A stretch of 64,000 bases of DNA from Silene conica (lineage: Eukaryota > Streptophyta > Magnoliopsida > Caryophyllales > Caryophyllaceae): assembly GCA_029255685.2 (NCBI GenBank), contig CM055317.2:75381460-75445459 (forward strand), written 5' to 3'. Position 1 is the stretch's first letter. Every line of letters begins with the position of its first letter. Both the position numbers and the translations under genes were made by a program. This document shows positions 59,268 through 64,000 of this stretch, piece by piece. The notes under the pieces are model-generated. The model did no database searches. It was not told where the DNA came from and saw nothing but the letters and a program-made list of their open reading frames with translations.

Positions 59268-60279
59268 TTTTTTTTTTTGCAAGGAAAACGATAAAATTAT
59301 ATTAAATCAATCTCCGCCAAACTGATGACGGATGAAGGAAAGTCAGATACAAAAACATTAGTTTCACCAACGAATTCACAAAGCCTAGCACATAATTTAA
59401 GTGGGCAACTGTATTACCACTCCTTCGAACATGGGTAATCCCGCTACAAGAAAAAAGACGGATCATCTCCTTGACTTCTTGTGCGCACAGATTTAAGGGG
59501 TTGCGGACCATCTGATTTCTATTCAATTCGTGCACGACTATCGCCGCATCCGTTTCCAAGCAAACTTGAGAGAGACCCAGATCATGAGCGACCTCCAAAC
59601 CAAAAACCATAGCTTTCGTCTCAGCCGTGTCCACGGACCAGCCCACCTCAATACGCTTACAGGCCACAAAGATCAATTCCCCTCGCCAATTTCTGCCAAC
59701 CGCACCCATCCCTACCGATCCATCATTCATAATAGCCGCATCTGAATTGATTTTAATGCTATCCATCAACGGTGGAGACCAAGACTCCCTACCTCCTGCT
59801 CGGATAGCATTATTTAGCACCCCTGTTTTATCAATATATCCTTGATAGTCATGAACCAAACGAATGAAACCCATAATAACTACATCCGGTGAACGTTGTT
59901 CCTCCTCAAAAATTCGCTCATTTCGAATGGCCCATATAGCCCAAAGCACTGCCAGAAAACGACTCATTTCTTCCCCATTTACTCCTTCCAAAGCACCACA
60001 TAACCAACCCGCAAAAGAGAGCATAGGCGCGGACGACACGATCACCTCAAATCCGCTTCTCTCCCACTGATCCCGAGCCCATGGACAACGAACGAGAGCA
60101 TGAAGTTCCGACTCTGCCTCCTCATCACAGAACTCGCACCTATCATGGGGACAACAATGTCGATGGTGCAAATTGACACGAACCGGAAGCGTTCCATTAC
60201 ACGCCCGCCAGAGAAAGTGAAGCAGTTTTGGGGGAAAGGGGAGCTTCCACAACCTTTTCCAAACATTACCATCAACCCC
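59268..60279 (-). pseudogene. LINE 3' part: zf-RVT and RNase H domains
   Basis: This is the C-terminal part of a plant L1-type non-LTR element on the minus strand; the frame itself runs 60279-59302. It starts at the CACTA junction with a zf-RVT domain (PFPPKLLHFLWRACNGTLPV; CEFCDEEAESELHALVRCPW) and ends with an RNase H of the RVT_3 type (KINSDAA, AETKAMVFGLE, LETDAA, HVRRSGNTVAH) with its acidic residues in place. An 11-base A run on the element strand (59268-59278) marks the poly(A) tail. The rest of the reverse transcriptase continues at 63566 beyond the CACTA insertion. With the insertion it cannot encode the full protein. Confidence 0.85.
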
Positions 60280-60954
60280 CACTACAAGAATACATAAAAC
60301 AGGCGACGAAAATTGGCGACTGAAGACAGTCGCCAAATAACATTTGGCGACTGTCTTCAGTCGCCAAAGTTCTGTCGCAAGCCCTAGTCGCCTAAAAAAA
60401 ATTGGCGACTGTTGTTAGTCGACAAATTTGGCGACTGAAAAGTAGTCGCTGTAGCAGGGAAAATGGTGACTGAACGTTCAGTAGCCAAAATGGCGACTGA
60501 AGGGAGAGGTAGTCGCCAAATTGGCGACTGAAGCTATATTGGAGTCGCCATTTTGGCGACTGAAGGGCAGTCGCCAAAATGGTTTGTACAGTCGCCAACG
60601 TGTTTTTTTTCCAGTAGCTTTTCCAGTTTTGGCGACTGACTGCAGTCGCCAAAACACCCATGTCAGTCGCCGAATTGGCTGGAACTTTTCATGTCATTTT
60701 CGTTTTTGATCTAGCCAAATCTCGTATTTATTCATCCTAATATCCAATGAAAACCTGCAAACAGAAAATTGCAACCCATTTGCGCGAACCGCAACTTTTG
60801 TAACACGAAATTCTCATTTATTAAAAAATGAGAACATTATCCAACTACAAGCTAAACTGACTACATTAACCAAGTTCATTATCCAACCTTAAGCTAAACC
60901 AACTACATTATCCAAGTTCAAGCTAATTAAACTAACTAAAACTTATCCAACAAC

Positions 60955-62455
60955 CTAAGTTGCAAATCCCATGCCGGCTCCACTACCACCGCCCTTACCA
61001 TGCGGATCGTTGGGGTCATACCGATATTGTGGACCGGGGTTGCATTGTGTGAAGAAGTTCTCCATGGCCTCCATGCGCTCCTTCATCAACCGATATTGTT
61101 CATCTCTTTCAGCATTCACTCTTCTTTCTTGAGCGAGTTGAGTCTGTAGTTGACTCACAATAGCCGGCTCATATGTTTGGCGAGGCTCATATGAGGATCT
61201 TCTGGCCGGTTCTTTGAAGAAGACGCCATGGGCCTTTCCGGTGCCATACACATTACCCTTCTTATATCCCTTGACCAAATTAAACCAAATCTCATTATCT
61301 GGTACTTCGGGATGTTCTTCTTTTTCAGCCTCGAATGCTTCCTACATTAGTCGACAAAAAATTACCATCATTAGTTAACATTAATTTCATTAGGTAACAA
61401 TTCAAAAGTATCTTAAGTAAAAAATCTTACATATAAAGCTTTGTCTTTTGGCTTAATCCAAATTCTCTCATTCTTAGCGTTCACCCTTGAATGTGTGGCA
61501 AGGAACAGTTCCGGGACCGTCGCCTGAGGATCATCAGCCAACATATCATCTGGTTGATCAGCTGACTGATCATCAGCACTCTGATCAGCTGACTGCTCAG
61601 CTGACTGCTTCTTTTTATTCTTCTTCTTTTTCAGCTACATACACGAACAAAATTCAATGTTTGCTTAGGGACATTATTATTACCAATATCCAAATAAACG
61701 AGCTAAATAAATAAGTGTTAATATAAAAACTTACACCAAAAAGTATGTCCAGAAATGACCGTGAACCAGCATGATGGGTAGGCTCAGCCATTCCTTCCTT
61801 CTTGCCTCCCCTTTTGTTCATGGCCTTCTGTGCCGATCTGGCTCGAAACTCTGGGGTATCACGAAGATTCAGAAGCCCCTCAAGCGCCTCACCTACAACA
61901 ATGATAAATTGTGTCATTATTAGTGGAATTTTCATCCTTTAATCAATACAATTGACAAATTAAAGGTAATTGTATAGATATACCTTTAAGATGTGAGGTC
62001 TTTCCCCTTTTACCAATCTTATGGATAATGTCTTTGTATCTAGTTGCTCCAACATCGCGCCACCTCTTATTGACAGTAGACTCTAATTCAGGCGGCCAGT
62101 AAAAATGTAGCTGCAGAAATATAACATTAAGTATTAGTTGAAAAACTATAACAGTGAGTAAAATAAGTAATTAATAAAAAAGTTTTTGGTTACCCGGAAG
62201 TTATTAAACCAGGCTTCTTTTTGAGCTTCACTAGCTTCTGTCCAATTCAGGGGCACAGGACCTAACAATTGCGTATTTCATGTTTTTACATTTGTTACAA
62301 GGACACCTAAGTTGATTTTCAACCGAGTTATATTCATCTTGTTGCTTAGCAAATTCGATAAACTCAGCAACACCCTCTATAAATCTAGCATTAGGACGTT
62401 TCTTCTTAATACCAACTCTTCCATCATACATCCATGAACGTTCCAATCTCTTCAT
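60955..62455 (-). CDS. CACTA-encoded Transposase_24-type protein with a truncated Transpos_assoc start
   Basis: Minus-strand exons 62261-62194, 62110-61984, 61892-61735, 61634-61431 and 61341-60955 join in phase at GT-AG sites. They show the plant Transposase_24 (TNP1/TNPA-like) pattern: PVPLNWTEASEAQKEAWF, FYWPPELESTVNKRWRDVG, EALEGLLNLRDTPEFRARS, FLATHSRVNAKNERIWIK and a C-terminal coiled coil (QLQTQLAQERRVNAERDEQY). Such proteins bind the subterminal repeats and assist the catalytic subunit. Upstream, 62455-62275 encodes a different domain, the N-terminal Transpos_assoc piece of TNPD-type transposases (RSWMYDGR, GVAEFIEFA, CPCNKCKN). It stops after NMKY, and no proper intron links it to the next exon. 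An internal deletion of the catalytic gene best explains the abutment. Whether the second part is still translated is unknown. Confidence 0.75.
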
Positions 62456-63000
62456 TTTAATCTAAACATAAATTCATAAATTAACATTCAACAATAAAAT
62501 AACTTAAACAACAACCTTAATCATATATAGGATAATAACAACTTATCAAAAATCTTCATTATTTATAAACACTAACATAAAAAATCTCCATTATTTACAA
62601 CCTAATAAACTAAGGTGATTTATATTTACACACTAATTAACTTAAGCAACCATAATTTACACACCCCAAATAATAACTTATCAAAAAATCCCCAATTTTT
62701 ACAAACCCTAATAACTAATTTGACATAATTAACTAACAATTATAAGCATAACAACATTAATAAGGCAAAAACATCGTCTTAATCGACATATAAACCCTGA
62801 CCCCCAATTTCATATAAACTCTAACCCCCAATTTATCCACTTAACATCATAATTGGCTACTACAACCTAATTGACTACAACCTAATAAGCTAAGACGGTC
62901 CTAATTGGCTACTACATTACTAAATCGACAAAACAAAACAACAATAAAATTAAAAACTGAAATTAAATTAAAAAGAATAACAAACCTTTAATTTGATAAA

Positions 63001-63115
63001 TGAAGGTGCAAGTGGCGGGTGCTGGCGGTTGGTGGTTGCGGCGGGTGGTGGCGGCGGCGGGTGGTGGCGGCGAGTGCTGGCGGCGAGTGGTGGGTTGGGG
63101 TGTGAGTGGGTAATG
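63001..63115. repeat. GGC/GGT-rich tract near the CACTA 5' end
   Basis: GTGGCGG, GGTGGTGG and GGCGGCGAGTG units in a strongly G-rich plus strand, between the transposase gene and the subterminal repeats. On the minus strand it would be leader DNA; the frames through it are low-complexity Pro/Thr. Confidence 0.7.
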
Positions 63116-63565
63116 CGTTTGCGTTTGTGTTTGTGTTTTGAAGGGGTTTGGTGTTTGCGAATAATGAAGGGGCTGTAACTTTTCTGATTTCATATCGCGA
63201 AAAATGGCGACTGTATACATGTAATTTGGCGACTGACTGCTTCAGTCGCCAAATTGGCGACTGCATACATGTAATTTGGCGACTGACTGCTTCAGTCGCC
63301 AAATTGGCGACTGCACTAGTATATTTTGGCGACTGCGCTTTCAGACGCCAAAAATTGGCGCCAAAAATGGCGACTGACTTCAGTCGCCAAAAGTTGATTT
63401 CAGTCGCCATTTTCTGTCGGTGGTAAAAAAGTTTGGGAAAACATACAGTCGCCAAAATAGCGACTGGTTTCAGTCGCCAAACTTAACCTTCAGTCGCCAA
63501 ATTGGCGACTACACAATACAGTCGCCATTTTTCCGTCGCCTGTTTTGATTATTCTTGTAGTGCCC

Positions 63566-64000
63566 CGGAACCGTCGAGCTTCCCCACTCCAGATGGGGAC
63601 CCATACCAAGCCAGTAGCCCGTCTTCACAGTATACATACCATCCCTAGAAGGCCACCAAAATAAAGAATCGGGGGTAAATTTTTGTTAATAGGAATAGAT
63701 ATGACCAAATGTGCTTCTTCCGGCAAGAGGGCAGCCTTTATCACGTCTCGGTCCCAGTCACGTTTCTCCTTATCAATAAGATCAACAACACGTAAACTTG
63801 GGTCAGCTTCCATATTCGGGGCAGGAGTCCGACCCCCCTCTCGCTCGGCAGCCAATTCGAGTCCCAAACTCCAATAGATTCGCCATTTCCGACCCTCCAC
63901 TGAAGGCCTTCCAATAACAAAGACTTAGCACCCCATAAACTCCTCCATATGAAACTAAGATCGTGCCCGCGTCTTGCCTCGAGAATAGAACAATTTTTAA
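63566..64000 (-). pseudogene. LINE reverse-transcriptase C-terminal part, frame-broken, runs off the window
   Basis: Minus-strand text matches the segment after the reverse-transcriptase core of plant L1 elements: ARRGHDLSFIWRSLWGAK, GLQWRVGNGESIGVWDSNWL, then in other frames LRVVDLIDKEKRDWD and FWWPSRDGMYTVKTGYWLG. At least two frame changes separate these blocks, so it was decayed before or after the CACTA insertion. It is the same element as 59268-60279. Confidence 0.78.

Larger units (their letters stand above)
60280..63562 (-). mobile_element. CACTA (En/Spm) transposon inserted in the LINE
   Basis: A 3,283-bp element with TIRs CACTACAAGAATA... at both ends (about 28 bp, few mismatches) and a CCC duplication (60277-60279, 63563-63565), as CACTA elements make. 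Both subterminal regions (60300-60670 and 63200-63540) are packed with GGCGACTG / CAGTCGCC motifs in both orientations, the expected binding sites for the accessory transposase protein. It carries one spliced gene on the minus strand (60955-62455). The catalytic TNPD/TNP2-type transposase is missing, so it is non-autonomous. Confidence 0.93.

Overview
This is nuclear DNA of a flowering plant, most likely a eudicot; I cannot name the species. The evidence is GT-AG spliced genes of plant-only families (chloroplast calcium-sensing receptor CAS, oleosin, a CLE peptide precursor), AT-rich intergenic DNA and a dense mix of plant transposon types: Copia LTR elements, LINE, CACTA, hAT, Mutator-like, Tourist, Stowaway and Helitron. 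No tRNA, rRNA, CRISPR array or bacterial-style operon was seen.

Six ordinary host genes can be supported. From left to right they are the last three exons of CAS (307-1135, +), a complete four-exon ubiquitin-conjugating enzyme E2 (8230-9592, -), a secreted glycine-rich protein (12005-12547, -), an H-type oleosin (21177-21683, +), a small conserved plant protein of unknown function (32120-32485, -) and a CLE precursor ending in its dodecapeptide (41059-41505, -). They are single genes separated by repeats, and nothing suggests that they act together.

Mobile DNA fills most of the rest. 1-12 kb: a Tourist-like MITE, a Helitron with several 5' ends (3097-7221), a Mutator-like element beside the Helitron 3' end, and a hAT MITE. 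12.9-17.7 kb: Copia element 1. 18-36 kb: MITEs, many with exact target-site duplications; an LTR-like tract with two minisatellites (25.3-27.9 kb); a CACTA end. 36-47.5 kb: a Helitron on the minus strand and several Pack-MULE-like elements. 47.7-52.5 kb: a Helitron with a 1.95-kb tandem duplication. 52.8-57.5 kb: Copia element 2, whose LTRs are identical. 58.2-59.1 kb: another Pack-MULE-like element. 59.3-64 kb: a LINE on the minus strand, split by a 3.3-kb CACTA element that carries a transposase-type gene.

The most notable pattern is the group of Mutator-like elements that enclose foreign, gene-like DNA, in two cases a 5' leader, ATG and first splice donor. One of them (46245-47522) appears to carry the start of the phenylalanyl-tRNA synthetase alpha-subunit gene. 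The nested CACTA-in-LINE arrangement has also made an open chimeric frame. All homology calls come from reading translations against remembered family patterns; no search was run.
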